Source: Planctomycetota bacterium (lineage in GTDB: Bacteria > Planctomycetota > UBA1135 > UBA2386). From it: DNA of 64,000 nt. The notes beneath the pieces are model-generated. The model did no database searches. It saw only the letters and a program-made list of their open reading frames with translations, and was not told the origin of the DNA. This document shows positions 26,342-35,575 of this stretch, piece after piece (the first letter of the stretch is position 1; each line of letters starts with the position of its first letter). The stretch is taken from NCBI GenBank assembly GCA_016713175.1, contig JADJPQ010000026.1, forward strand, positions 434,001 to 498,000. The letters are read 5' to 3'. The position numbers and the translations under genes were made by a program.

Positions 26342-28549
26342 ATGAACACCCTCTCCACCGTCGTGCTGGCACCCGCGCTCCTTGCGTTCGGCAGCATCCT
26401 CATCGCGCAGCAGCAACCGCTACCGGCCGCCGCTCCCGACATCCAGGCGCTCGGCCAGGGCCATGGCCTGCAGGCCGATGCCGACGGCCTGCTCGGCATC
26501 GGCGTCGACCATGTCGTCCGCTTCGACCGCGCCGGCATGCAGTTCACGCCCGTGCAGGGCCGGCACGCCACGCGCTGCGCGCCGCTGCAGGTGTCGCTGC
26601 GATCGATCCACCGCGGCAAGCAGCCGCTCGCGTGCGAACTCGGGGTCCCGCCGACGCAGGTCGGCGACGTCGCGACCTACCGGCGTGCCGCCGGCATTCG
26701 CGAGTGCTACGAGGTGCAGGACCGCGGCGTCGAACAGTACTTCGTGTTCGACACGCTGCCCGGCCAGGGCGACCTGGTCGTGCGCTGTCAGCTCGGTGGT
26801 CTCGGTGCCGGTGCCGTTCCCGCCGCCGACGGCGGCCTCGAGTTCTGGCACGCCGGCCGCCGCGTCGCGCGGCTGGGCGGCGTGGTCGGCATCGACGCCC
26901 GCGGCGAACGCGCGACCGGCACGCTGCGCCTCATGGGCGACGAACTCGAACTGTCACTGCCTGGCACCTTCGTCGATCACGCCGCGCTGCCGCTGGTGCT
27001 CGATCCGTTCATCGGCAGCATGGTGACGCCTGGCCCCGGCACCACCTTCGACGTGGCGCCGGACGTCGCCTTCGACCCGGTGCAGCAGCACTGGGTGTTC
27101 GTCTGGGAACGCAACGTCTCGCAGGCGCAGTCCGACATCCTGCGGCGTTCGTGGAGCCCGACCAGCGGGCTCGGCACGCTGACGGTGATGGCCAGCGCCA
27201 ACGGCCAGTACAACCAGGGGCCGAAGATCGCGTTCCACACCGGCATCAACCGCTTCCTGGTGGTGTTCCAGCAGCAGGCGTTCGCGCTGGGCGCGGCGAG
27301 CGTGGTCGGCATGACCCTGAACAGCAACGGTGCGCAGGGCGGGCAGGTCGCGATGGGCGCGGCGGCGGCGGGCAGCAACACCGAACCCGACGTGTCCGGC
27401 GATCCGACCGGTGCCGGCAGCGGCATCGTCTGCTACGAGATCCACGGCGTGAACTCGGGAATCCGCTACCGGCCCTACACGCTCGGCGCGACGGGCGACC
27501 CGGTGCTCGGCACGCAAGTCAGCGTGACGACGAATGCCACGGCGGTGCGACCGCGCGTGTCGAAGTCGGCCGGCGCGCGGCTGGCGATCGTGTTCGAGAT
27601 GCAACCACTGGCCTACGCCGGGGTGTTCATCCAGGCGCTCACCCGCAGCGGCGCACTGCAGGCCTCGCCATTCGGCGTGTTCAACACCAGTGGCCCCCAC
27701 CTGCGCCGCCCCGAAGTCGACGGCGACGGCACGCGCTTCCTGATGGTCTACGAGTCCGAACGCGCCGCCGGCGATCGCGACGTGCAGTGCTACGAATGGA
27801 CCTGGAACGGCAGCGCCTTCGGCCCGCCGACCGCCAGCGCCACGATCAGCGGTCTCGCGGGCGTCGACGAGGCCGCCCCGACGGTGGCGTTCCTCGGCCA
27901 GAAGTACGTGGTCGCCTGGGAGCACCAGACCGGGTTCCTGACCGGGACCGTGCGGTGCCGGACCTTCGCGCCGGGCGGCTGCGTGCCATGCGGCCCCCTC
28001 CTGGCGGCGGCGACCTCCGGAACGCACGTGCAGCCGGCACTGGCCAGCGACCTCGCCAGCGGCGGCCCCGGCACCACCGCACTGCTCGCCTGCACGGCGA
28101 GCACCGCCACACTCCCCGCGACCGCCGACATCGTCGCGTTCCGCTGGGACACGCACGTGCCGACCACGCCGGCCACCCAGGGCTCCGGCTGCGGCCACCC
28201 GACCACGCTGCAGCTGCTGTCGGATGCCGGCATCGGCAACACTGCGTTCGGGCTGCGGACCACGACCACCGATCCGCAGGCGGCGCTGGCGGTGTTCGCG
28301 CTGGCGTTCGGCTTCAGCACGCCGCTGTCGCCGTGCGGCAGCTGCCTGTTGGTCTCGCCCTTGACTGCGGAGTTCCGGCCGCTGACCGGCGGCAGCGCCA
28401 GCTACACGCTGCCGATCCCGTGTGAAACCGGGTTCATCGGCCTGCCGCTGCGCGCCCAGGCGGTGCTGTTCGGCAGCACCCAGAACGTCTGCCCGGCGGC
28501 CGCCCAGCTGTCGGCGTCGCCGACACTCGGCATCACCATCGGCGACTGA
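26342..28549 (+). CDS. Large secreted beta-rich protein (paralogue 2)
   Basis: This 735-residue protein has a signal peptide (MNTLSTVVLAPALLAFGSILIAQ). It is a clear tandem paralogue of the upstream gene: LPLVLDPFIGSMVTP matches LPLVLDPLIGSS; DVAPDVAFDPVQQHWVFVW matches DLDPDVAYDATSNKFLVVW; and LSPCGSCLLVSPL with IPCETGFIGLPLRAQA matches the C-terminal module. The blades between are propeller-like (RFLMVYESER, YVVAWEHQTG). No catalytic motif is seen. Only 8 bp separate it from the preceding gene, so they are presumably expressed together, possibly as partners or as the result of a duplication. Confidence 0.8.
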   Translation: MNTLSTVVLAPALLAFGSILIAQQQPLPAAAPDIQALGQGHGLQADADGLLGIGVDHVVRFDRAGMQFTPVQGRHATRCAPLQVSLRSIHRGKQPLACELGVPPTQVGDVATYRRAAGIRECYEVQDRGVEQYFVFDTLPGQGDLVVRCQLGGLGAGAVPAADGGLEFWHAGRRVARLGGVVGIDARGERATGTLRLMGDELELSLPGTFVDHAALPLVLDPFIGSMVTPGPGTTFDVAPDVAFDPVQQHWVFVWERNVSQAQSDILRRSWSPTSGLGTLTVMASANGQYNQGPKIAFHTGINRFLVVFQQQAFALGAASVVGMTLNSNGAQGGQVAMGAAAAGSNTEPDVSGDPTGAGSGIVCYEIHGVNSGIRYRPYTLGATGDPVLGTQVSVTTNATAVRPRVSKSAGARLAIVFEMQPLAYAGVFIQALTRSGALQASPFGVFNTSGPHLRRPEVDGDGTRFLMVYESERAAGDRDVQCYEWTWNGSAFGPPTASATISGLAGVDEAAPTVAFLGQKYVVAWEHQTGFLTGTVRCRTFAPGGCVPCGPLLAAATSGTHVQPALASDLASGGPGTTALLACTASTATLPATADIVAFRWDTHVPTTPATQGSGCGHPTTLQLLSDAGIGNTAFGLRTTTTDPQAALAVFALAFGFSTPLSPCGSCLLVSPLTAEFRPLTGGSASYTLPIPCETGFIGLPLRAQAVLFGSTQNVCPAAAQLSASPTLGITIGD

Positions 28550-28576
28550 CCCGCAGTAGTTTGGTGTGCCGCCGCC

Positions 28577-30937
28577 ATGCCTCCCCGCCCCGAACGGATC
28601 CGCGAACTCTTCGACGCCGCCTGCGCCCTGCCCGCCGCCGAACAGGCGGCGTTCCTGCAGGCCCGGTGCGGTGACGACGAGGCGCTGCGCGCCGAGGTCG
28701 CACGGCTGCTGCGCAGCGACAGCGATCCGCGGTTGCTCGGCGAAGGACGGCTCGACCTGGTGCGACAACGCCTCGGCGCCGCCGAACCACCGCCGCCCGA
28801 CCGGATCGGCCCGTTCGCGATCCTGGGTGTGCTCGGCCGCGGCGGCATGGGCATCGTCTACCGCGCCGAACAGGACCAGCCCCGGCGCCAGGTGGCGCTG
28901 AAAGTGCTGGCCCCGGGCATGACCGGGCCACAGGCGCACGCGCGCTTTGCGCTCGAGGCGGAGGCGCTTGGCCGCCTGCAGCATCCCGGCATCGCCCAGG
29001 TGTTCGCGGCCGGATCGGCGCCGTCGCCCCTGGGCGAACAGCACTGGCTGGCAATGGAACTGGTGGCCGGCCTGCCGCTGCATGCGTGGGCCACCGCCCG
29101 ACCGCGGACGCTGGCGACGCGCGTCCTGTTGCTGGCGCAGATCTGTGAGGCCGTGCACCACGCCCACCAGAAGGGCCTGATCCATCGCGACCTGAAGCCG
29201 GGCAACGTGATGGTCGACGCCAGCGACCAGCCGAAGGTGCTCGACTTCGGCATCGCGAGGCTGATCGACGACGAGCGCAGCCAGACGCTGCAGACGCGCA
29301 CCGGGGAGGTGCTCGGCACGCTCGCCTACATGAGCCCCGAGCAGGCCAGCGGCGACGGCACCGGTGTCGACACCCGCACCGATGTGTACTCCCTGGGCGC
29401 GATCGCCTACGAACTGCTCGCCGGCGAGCCACCGCTCGACCTGCGCGGCGGTTCGCTGACCGCCAACCTCCGACGGATCGCCGAGGACGAGCCGCAGCCG
29501 CTCGGCGAACGCAACCGCGAACTCCGCGGCGACCTGCAGACGATCGTCGCAATGGCGCTGCGCAAGGAGCCCCAGCGTCGCTACGCCTCGGCCCAGGAAC
29601 TGGCACTCGACCTGCGGCGCCATCTGGCGCACGAACCGATCCACGCGCGACCGGCGACGGCAACCTATGTACTGCGACGGTTCGCGCGGCGGCACCGCGG
29701 GCTGGTCGCCGGCCTGCTGTTGGCGCTGGTGACGCTGATCGCCGGCACCGCGACCTCGGTGGCCTGGGCGATGCGCGCCGATGCGGCGCAAACCCGTGCA
29801 CTCGAGGAGGCGCGGGTCGCCAACCAGATCACCGAGATGCTGCGTTCGCTGTTCAGCGGCGCCAACCCCGAACTCGCCGGCGGCCGCGAAGTGTCGGCCC
29901 GCGAACTGTTCGCCGCCGGGCGCCGGATGCTCGCTCGCGAACAGGCCGGCGCGCCGGCCGCCGCCGCGCGCGTCGCGCTGATCCTCGGCGAAGTGCTGGT
30001 CGGCCTCGGCGACGACGCCGGCGCCGACACCTACATGCAGCAGGCCTTGGCCGGGCTGCAGGCGGCGTTCCCGGGCGACGATCCGCGCGTCGTCGACGCG
30101 TTGCACACCCGGGCGTGGGCGCTGGCGCGCGCGCAGCGCCATGCCGAGGCAACGCCGCTCTTCGACGCCGCGCTGGCGATGCACCGCCGGCTCGGACCGC
30201 CATCGCCGGTCACCGTTGCCAAGTGCCTCGAGGGCCTGGCCAGCGCCGCGGCCCGCGCTGGCGACCACGACCGCGCCCTCGACCTGCTCGCCGAAGCGAG
30301 GCCGCTGCGCGAGGCCGCTGGCGACCCGTTGCGGCTGTCGCTGCATTGGCAGAACGTCGCCAACACGCACATGCTGGCGCGACAGTACGAGTCGGCTGAC
30401 GAAGCCTACGGGCGCGCCGAGGCGGCGCTGCCCGCGACCGGCGCCGAAGCGTTTGCGGCGATCCTGGCCGGCAACCGCGGCAATCTGCAGCAGATTCAGC
30501 GCCGGTTGCCGGACGCCGAACAGTCGTTCCGGCGGGCGCTGGCACTGGCCGAGACGTGCTTTGGCAGCGAGAGCCCGCGTCTGATCACCGCGCTGTGCCA
30601 CGTCGGGGCGATCTGTGGGCAAACGGACAGGCTCGCCGAGGCCGAGCAGTTGTTGCGGCGCGCCGTGACGCTCGGCGGTGACGAGACGAAGTCCTCGGAC
30701 CGGGGACTCGCCAGCGCGTTCGGCAACCTGGGGCTGGTGTGCGCGCTACAGGACCAGCTGGCCGATGCCATCTTGTTCTGGGAACGTGGGCTGGCGATGG
30801 ATCGCCGGCTCCGCCCCGGCAGCCAGAGTCATCGCAAGTCGCTCGCCGATCTGGCGGCAGCCAGGCAGCAGAACGGCGACGCCGAAGGCGCCCGCGCGTT
30901 GCGGGACGAACTCGAGGCGCTCGGACCTGGCAAGTGA
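28577..30937 (+). CDS. Transmembrane Ser/Thr protein kinase with TPR outer domain
   Basis: This 786-residue protein begins with a short helical domain (1-70), then a complete Hanks-type kinase: GRGGMGIVY near 86, the VALKV lysine near 108, HRDLKPGN at 203 with catalytic Asp205, DFG near 223, and YMSPEQAS. A membrane helix follows near 375 (LVAGLLLALVTLIAGTATSVAW). The remaining 400 residues are TPR-like helices with paired alanine/leucine patterns (ARELFAAGRRM, ALHTRAWALARAQRHAEA), probably outside the membrane as a ligand or protein-binding sensor. The ECF sigma factor gene starts 42 bp downstream; kinase/ECF pairs are common in this phylum, though the sigma gene more often comes first. A TAGTTT box (28557-28562) precedes the start. 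Confidence 0.92.
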   Translation: MPPRPERIRELFDAACALPAAEQAAFLQARCGDDEALRAEVARLLRSDSDPRLLGEGRLDLVRQRLGAAEPPPPDRIGPFAILGVLGRGGMGIVYRAEQDQPRRQVALKVLAPGMTGPQAHARFALEAEALGRLQHPGIAQVFAAGSAPSPLGEQHWLAMELVAGLPLHAWATARPRTLATRVLLLAQICEAVHHAHQKGLIHRDLKPGNVMVDASDQPKVLDFGIARLIDDERSQTLQTRTGEVLGTLAYMSPEQASGDGTGVDTRTDVYSLGAIAYELLAGEPPLDLRGGSLTANLRRIAEDEPQPLGERNRELRGDLQTIVAMALRKEPQRRYASAQELALDLRRHLAHEPIHARPATATYVLRRFARRHRGLVAGLLLALVTLIAGTATSVAWAMRADAAQTRALEEARVANQITEMLRSLFSGANPELAGGREVSARELFAAGRRMLAREQAGAPAAAARVALILGEVLVGLGDDAGADTYMQQALAGLQAAFPGDDPRVVDALHTRAWALARAQRHAEATPLFDAALAMHRRLGPPSPVTVAKCLEGLASAAARAGDHDRALDLLAEARPLREAAGDPLRLSLHWQNVANTHMLARQYESADEAYGRAEAALPATGAEAFAAILAGNRGNLQQIQRRLPDAEQSFRRALALAETCFGSESPRLITALCHVGAICGQTDRLAEAEQLLRRAVTLGGDETKSSDRGLASAFGNLGLVCALQDQLADAILFWERGLAMDRRLRPGSQSHRKSLADLAAARQQNGDAEGARALRDELEALGPGK

Positions 30938-30979
30938 CGGTTCGGCGCGTTCGCCGCTACACTCGGCGACCCGCCGCGC

Positions 30980-31555
30980 ATGACATCCTCGGAGCAGATC
31001 ACCGTCTGGTTGCAGCGGTTGCGCAACGGCGATGCGGCGGCAGCCGACCAGCTGTTGCCGATGCTGTACGAAGAACTGCGCGACCTGGCGGCGCACTTGA
31101 TGCGCGGCGATCGCCCGGGTCACACGCTGCAGCCGACGGCGCTGGTGCACGAGGCCTGGCTGAAGCTCGAACGCGCGCTCGGCAACGGCGCCGACGTGCG
31201 CGACCGGCAGCACTTCCTGGCGGTGGCGACCAAGGCGATGCGGCAGGTGCTGATCAACCACGCACGCGATCGCCGTTCGCAGAAGCGCGGCGGCGGCGCG
31301 GCGCGGTTGCCGCTCGATGATTGTCTGGATGCGGTGGAGGCCGCGGTCGGCGACGTGGTCGAGATCGACGACCTGCTGGCGCGGCTGGCGGTCGAGCACC
31401 CGCGCCCGGCCCAGGTCGTCGAGATGCGGGTGTTCGGTGGCCTGCTGGTCGAAGAAGTGGCGGCGGCGTTGCAGCTTGCCGAGAGCACGGTGAAGGCAGA
31501 TTGGCGGTTCGCGCGGGCGTGGCTGCAGCAGGCGATGCAGTTGCCGGAGGGGTGA
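30980..31555 (+). CDS. ECF-type RNA polymerase sigma factor (TIGR02999-like)
   Basis: This 191-residue protein belongs to the ECF-like group common in Acidobacteria and Planctomycetes. Region 2 includes LYEELRDLAAHLM, the group hallmark TALVHEAWLKLE, and HFLAVATKAMRQVLINHARD. Region 4 is a helix-turn-helix, FGGLLVEEVAAALQLAESTVKADWRFARAWL. It should direct core RNA polymerase to its own promoters; here it is probably linked to the upstream kinase as signal input. No anti-sigma gene is adjacent. A TACACT box at 30958-30963 lies 16 nt before the ATG. The gene is complete. Confidence 0.92.
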   Translation: MTSSEQITVWLQRLRNGDAAAADQLLPMLYEELRDLAAHLMRGDRPGHTLQPTALVHEAWLKLERALGNGADVRDRQHFLAVATKAMRQVLINHARDRRSQKRGGGAARLPLDDCLDAVEAAVGDVVEIDDLLARLAVEHPRPAQVVEMRVFGGLLVEEVAAALQLAESTVKADWRFARAWLQQAMQLPEG

Positions 31556-31585
31556 ACTCGCGGGCTCGCCAACCGCACCCTCCGT

Positions 31586-31888
31586 TCACGCGCGATCCCA
31601 CGACCCAACCAGCGTGACCCCGCCAGTCGACCCCTCGAACCACCGCCTGCGGATCGCGAGATACTCCGGATGCGCGAAGAACGCGTCCTTCCGCGCCCGA
31701 TCCGCGAAGAAGATCGTGAACACCCGATTGACCGGATGCGCGCTGTCCGACCGCAACACCTTGGCCACCGTGAAGTCGAACCGGAAGCCACCGCCGTGCG
31801 CCCGCAGCAGCGGCGCCATCGCATCGCGGTACTGCTGATAGCCCGCCTCATCGGTCACGCACAACGCCACCATCATCTCGTGCACCAT
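31586..31888 (-). CDS. DUF1330 family protein
   Basis: This protein of about 100 residues starts at ATG 31888 (an internal ATG at 31876 is also possible). The dimeric alpha/beta-barrel-like pattern of DUF1330 is visible: VALCVTDEAGYQQYRDAMAP near the start, GGGFRFDFTVAKVL in the middle and VFTIFFADRARKDAFFAHPEYLAIRRRWFEG at the end. These small cytosolic proteins have no established reaction. It starts 8 bp after the stop of the class C beta-lactamase-like gene on the same strand, so they form a two-gene unit. Confidence 0.85.
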   Translation of the reverse strand: MVHEMMVALCVTDEAGYQQYRDAMAPLLRAHGGGFRFDFTVAKVLRSDSAHPVNRVFTIFFADRARKDAFFAHPEYLAIRRRWFEGSTGGVTLVGSWDRA

Positions 31889-31896
31889 CGTGTGCC

Positions 31897-33036
31897 TCAC
31901 TTCGTCGCCGCACGCTGGTGCAACAACATCGCAACCGCCTGATCGCACGCCGCCGCCGCCTTGCCCGCCGCCGAGTTCGTCGTCGCCAGCATCGCGCGAC
32001 CACCGGCGAGGTCGAGCCAGCAGACGCAGTACCACATCGTGTTGCTGCCCGAATGCGTCAGCACCGTGTGATCGCCGCCGGCCCAGTCGCGCTTTGCCAC
32101 CATCCAACCGCCGGCGTAGGCCGTGTCGTCGCCACCCCACGAAGCATGCAGCCGCGCGAACGCCGCCTGCGGCAGCGTGATCTCGCCGACCTTCACGTCG
32201 CCGCGCGCCCCGCGCAGATGCAACTGCACGAACTTCGCCCAATCGGCGAGCGAGGCATGCACGGTGCCCGCCGGTCCGAGCACCGGCGGATTGTCGGCTT
32301 CGGGTCCTGGGGCAATCGGCTTGCCATCGCGCCCATGGGCGCGCGGTTGATCGAGCGATGCCGCCGAGCCCGGCGGCCCGAAGCCTGCCGACGTCATCCC
32401 GAGCGGCACGAACAGCAGTTCGCGCAGCAGGTCTTCCCACGCCTTGCCGGTCGCCCGTTCGGCGATGTGGCCGGCGACGATGTAGCCGGCGTTGCTGTAG
32501 GCGAACTTCGCGCGCGGCGCGCTCGCTGGCTTTCGGGTCAGCACCTGCTCGGCGAGGAACCGACGCTGCGCGACCACGCTCTCCGGCAAGGCCGCCGCTT
32601 GCCGCAGAACGGCATCCGGCGAGGTCATCGTCGGCACCCCGGCGCGATGCGCCAGCAGATCGCCGAGCGTCACCTCGGCGTAGCCCGGATCGATTCGTTC
32701 GCGTAGCTCGGGCAGCAGTTCGGGCAACGCGTGTTCCCAGCGGAGATCGCCGCGTTCGACCAGAAGGGCGATCAAGGTCGCCGTCATCGCCTTCGTGCAG
32801 GATCCGAGATGCCAGCGATCGTCGGTCGCGACGGCGCTGTCGGTGCCGGCCGCGCGCACGCCGGCGACCCAGACGCCATCGAGCGCGTCGACCGTGACGA
32901 ACGCCGCGCCGAGGGCTGGCACCTGCGTCGACTCGACGATCGCCGCCAGGCGCCCGGTGATTGCGTCGGACGCCACTGGCGCCTGCGCCGACGCTGCAGC
33001 CACCAACAACCAGCCAGGGAACCAGCAAGTTCGCAT
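31897..33036 (-). CDS. Secreted class C beta-lactamase-like serine hydrolase
   Basis: This 379-residue protein has a signal peptide (MRTCWFPGWLLVAAASAQ) that fixes ATG 33036. The three penicillin-binding/beta-lactamase motifs are present: Ser79-Cys-Thr-Lys82 in GSCTKAMT, Tyr180-Ser-Asn182 in FAYSNAGY and His328-Ser-Gly330 in THSGSN, replacing KTG as in many esterase EstB or D-aminopeptidase-like members. The enzyme should act through an acyl-serine intermediate in the periplasm. Beta-lactam hydrolysis is not implied; peptidase or esterase activity is as likely. It sits 8 bp upstream of the DUF1330 gene. Confidence 0.9.
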   Translation of the reverse strand: MRTCWFPGWLLVAAASAQAPVASDAITGRLAAIVESTQVPALGAAFVTVDALDGVWVAGVRAAGTDSAVATDDRWHLGSCTKAMTATLIALLVERGDLRWEHALPELLPELRERIDPGYAEVTLGDLLAHRAGVPTMTSPDAVLRQAAALPESVVAQRRFLAEQVLTRKPASAPRAKFAYSNAGYIVAGHIAERATGKAWEDLLRELLFVPLGMTSAGFGPPGSAASLDQPRAHGRDGKPIAPGPEADNPPVLGPAGTVHASLADWAKFVQLHLRGARGDVKVGEITLPQAAFARLHASWGGDDTAYAGGWMVAKRDWAGGDHTVLTHSGSNTMWYCVCWLDLAGGRAMLATTNSAAGKAAAACDQAVAMLLHQRAATK

Positions 33037-33279
33037 CGTCGGATTGTCGTCTTTCCGCCCCTTGCCATCGATGATTGCCCAGGCTTTCGGGTAGTCCGGC
33101 ACCCGCGATCGACGCAACCCACGCCCCGACCCGCTGCCGGCTGATCGAGCAGACCCGCATCGCCTGCGCGCACGGGATCCGCGGCTCCAGCCCCGGTGCC
33201 CGCGAACCCCGCTCGTGTCGGACCCCTGCAGGATCGACGCCAGGTCGCACCGCCGACGTCACGGCGCCTCGGCCGCCGG

Positions 33280-35421
33280 TCAGCGCACCGTGGCGATCAC
33301 CGTGTCCGACAGCCGGAAGTCGACGCCGAACTCGCTGGCCGGGCAACCGCCGACGCCGAGCAGATCCACGCCCTGAAACGCCAGCGCGGTGCCAAGCAGG
33401 TTGGCATCGCACGGCACGTTCACGATCAGGCTGGTGCCGACCATGACCGTCGGCGCCGGCAGGCGCACGCCCCGCAGGCACGCCGGATTGGGCCCACAGG
33501 TCGCCACCGGCGTGGCCTCAGGGAAGCCACCGAGCAGCAGCGGCGCCCCGGTCGTGCGCGCCAGCTGGACTTCATAGCTGCCCCCGACCACCGAGAACCC
33601 CTGCGCCCCGATCAGCGGCGCGAACGGCGCACCGCAGCGCGTGGTCACGGTGGTGAACATGTCGCCGGCGATGCGTCCGTCGTAGCGGACGCCGGCCAGA
33701 TTCGGGCCCGAGTCCACTTCCAACAGCAGATAGGCCCCGGCCGGACCACCGGTCGCCGCTGCGGCGCACAGGCTCGGCTCCGGACCAACCCGGCCGCTGC
33801 CGATGCGACGTTCGTCGAAGGCAAAGGTGAACGACAGGCCGGAGCGAACCTGCCGGATCGTGTTGAGCACGGTCGCAGTCGGCGTGTTGGTGTGGTCCTC
33901 GCGGAACGAGTAGACGAACCGGCAGCCGTCGGATGCCAGCGTCAGGCCGGTGCGGGACGTGACGTTGGTCGGCGGGTTCTCCAGCTGCGTGAGATCGGCG
34001 CTGAAGTCGATCGCGAAGTCGTGCAGCAACCGCGCCGAAACGCGACTGGCAACGATGTTGCCGGGCGACCCGGGCCCGAACGAGGTGACCAGGAACTGAC
34101 CGCTGCCGGCGACCACGGGCTCGCTGGCGTGTCCCGGCAGAGTCAACGGCGGCGATGCCGCGAGCCCCGCCGCCGTGGTGAACACGCCGACGAACCGCAC
34201 GCTGCTGGCATCTTGCAGCGCAACGCCCCAGTCCTCGCCCGGACCTTGCCGATCCGTGCACGCAAGCCGGAACATCACCAGGGAGTTGGCGAGCGCGATG
34301 TCGGCGCTGGACTGGTTCTGCGCATCGACCGTGCGCGCCAGCGCGAACTCGCTCGGTGCGAAGTCGACCGTCCAGGTCAGCAGACAGTGATCGCCGCTGC
34401 GCGCGCCGCCGAGTGCGAGCACCGAGTTCTGGTCCATGACGCCTGTCACGAAGTCGGCCTGCGGTTCGTAGGTCGTGCCGGCAGCAAGACGATGCCGATG
34501 CACCACCCGGGCCTGCCCCGGCAGCAACCACGCGAGCAGGAACTTGCCGTGCTGCACGTTGGCGGCGACGTCGGGCCGCTGCGATCGCGCGGTGCCGAGT
34601 TCGACGATCGAGTTGTCGAGCACGGTGCCGTCCAGCGTGAGCCGGAACGCCAGCACGTCGGTGTCGGTCGCGGTGACGACGTCCTCGCAGACGACCAGCC
34701 AGACGTTCGCGGTGGGGTCGAAGGCCGCGCGCGGGCGGCGGAACTGGGTGGCCGTCTGCGCGATGCCGACCGTGCGCACGATCGGGTCGACCACGACCGG
34801 CCAACTGGCGCTGGCGAGAAACTCCGCGGGTACGCGCAACCGCAAATGCCCGTCTGCGAAGTGCAGGTCGAGGGGCAGACGGCGGCCCTTGGCGTCGACC
34901 ACGACGGCATCGGCGCAGGCGATGCCCGAACCCATCGGGTTGGTGAACGTCAACTCGCCGCCATCGATCCGCGCGACGTTCATGTCGGTGACGCAGGCCA
35001 CGTCGAGCACCAGGTCGCCGGGGCCGGGCAGTTGCCGCAGCACGAAGCTCTGCTTGGCGTGATCACCGGCCAGGTCCCACACCTCGGTCAACACGCCGCG
35101 TTGCAGCGTCAGCTGCCGGGGCCCGGTCGGTCCGGCTTCGCCCCGCCCGATCGGCAGGTCACGCCCCCCGATCGTGGCTGCCGCGAGCGCGAACGCCACC
35201 GGCCAGTGCCGGTCCATGGCCGCGCCGAGCAGCGGGTAGAACGTCGCCGTGCCATCTCCAAACACCATCTTCCAGGTCTCCCCGCGAGCGTAGTGCGGAC
35301 CGCCGGGAACGGGCTGATCGATGGCAACGCCGCGGAAGGTCAGATTGGCAGCGGACTCGGGCGGCTTTGGCTCTTGCGCCATGGCCGCCGAGACGAGGAA
35401 CAGCGCAACGAGGGTCTTCAC
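33280..35421 (-). CDS. Large secreted beta-rich protein (paralogue 3)
   Basis: This protein of about 713 residues starts at GTG 35421, chosen because it gives the signal peptide MKTLVALFLVSAAMAQE; another GTG lies 27 bp upstream. The body matches the tandem pair at 24135-28549: SWPVVVDPIVRTVG corresponds to LPLVLDPLIGS, and RAAFDPTANVWLVVCED to DVAYDATSNKFLVVW. Propeller-like blades follow (KFLLAWLLPGQ, CLLTWTVDFA, QFLVTSFGPG). The C-terminus CGPNPACLRGV ... DANLLGTALAFQGVDLLG ... FRLSDTVIATVR is the shared end module. No catalytic motif is seen. It lies apart from the pair and in opposite orientation, indicating an older duplication or transposition. Confidence 0.75.
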   Translation of the reverse strand: MKTLVALFLVSAAMAQEPKPPESAANLTFRGVAIDQPVPGGPHYARGETWKMVFGDGTATFYPLLGAAMDRHWPVAFALAAATIGGRDLPIGRGEAGPTGPRQLTLQRGVLTEVWDLAGDHAKQSFVLRQLPGPGDLVLDVACVTDMNVARIDGGELTFTNPMGSGIACADAVVVDAKGRRLPLDLHFADGHLRLRVPAEFLASASWPVVVDPIVRTVGIAQTATQFRRPRAAFDPTANVWLVVCEDVVTATDTDVLAFRLTLDGTVLDNSIVELGTARSQRPDVAANVQHGKFLLAWLLPGQARVVHRHRLAAGTTYEPQADFVTGVMDQNSVLALGGARSGDHCLLTWTVDFAPSEFALARTVDAQNQSSADIALANSLVMFRLACTDRQGPGEDWGVALQDASSVRFVGVFTTAAGLAASPPLTLPGHASEPVVAGSGQFLVTSFGPGSPGNIVASRVSARLLHDFAIDFSADLTQLENPPTNVTSRTGLTLASDGCRFVYSFREDHTNTPTATVLNTIRQVRSGLSFTFAFDERRIGSGRVGPEPSLCAAAATGGPAGAYLLLEVDSGPNLAGVRYDGRIAGDMFTTVTTRCGAPFAPLIGAQGFSVVGGSYEVQLARTTGAPLLLGGFPEATPVATCGPNPACLRGVRLPAPTVMVGTSLIVNVPCDANLLGTALAFQGVDLLGVGGCPASEFGVDFRLSDTVIATVR

Positions 35422-35575
35422 AGCACTGCAAGAGGCTGGTCGGCCCACGACCTTACGGGAACTGCCGGACTGTTCGTCGGCGGGCCGACTCCGCCCTGCG
35501 CCGCGTGGTTCAGCAGCAGACCGTGGCCGGAGGCGGCGGCGGCTTCACCGACGATGTGCGGCGGACGATCGTCCG

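Noticed and set aside
26954..30622. Open frame of over 1200 codons on the minus strand
   Set aside because: It runs opposite a secreted protein and a kinase with clear motifs; its composition is the usual GC-rich antisense artefact.
31897..33036. Antibiotic-resistance beta-lactamase
   Set aside because: The motifs fit class C-like serine hydrolases in general; HSG in place of KTG and the lack of a regulator make resistance an unsupported claim.
33037..33279. Possible tRNA or small gene in the 243 bp gap
   Set aside because: No TTCGA loop, no acceptor pairing and no gene-like frame were found on either strand.
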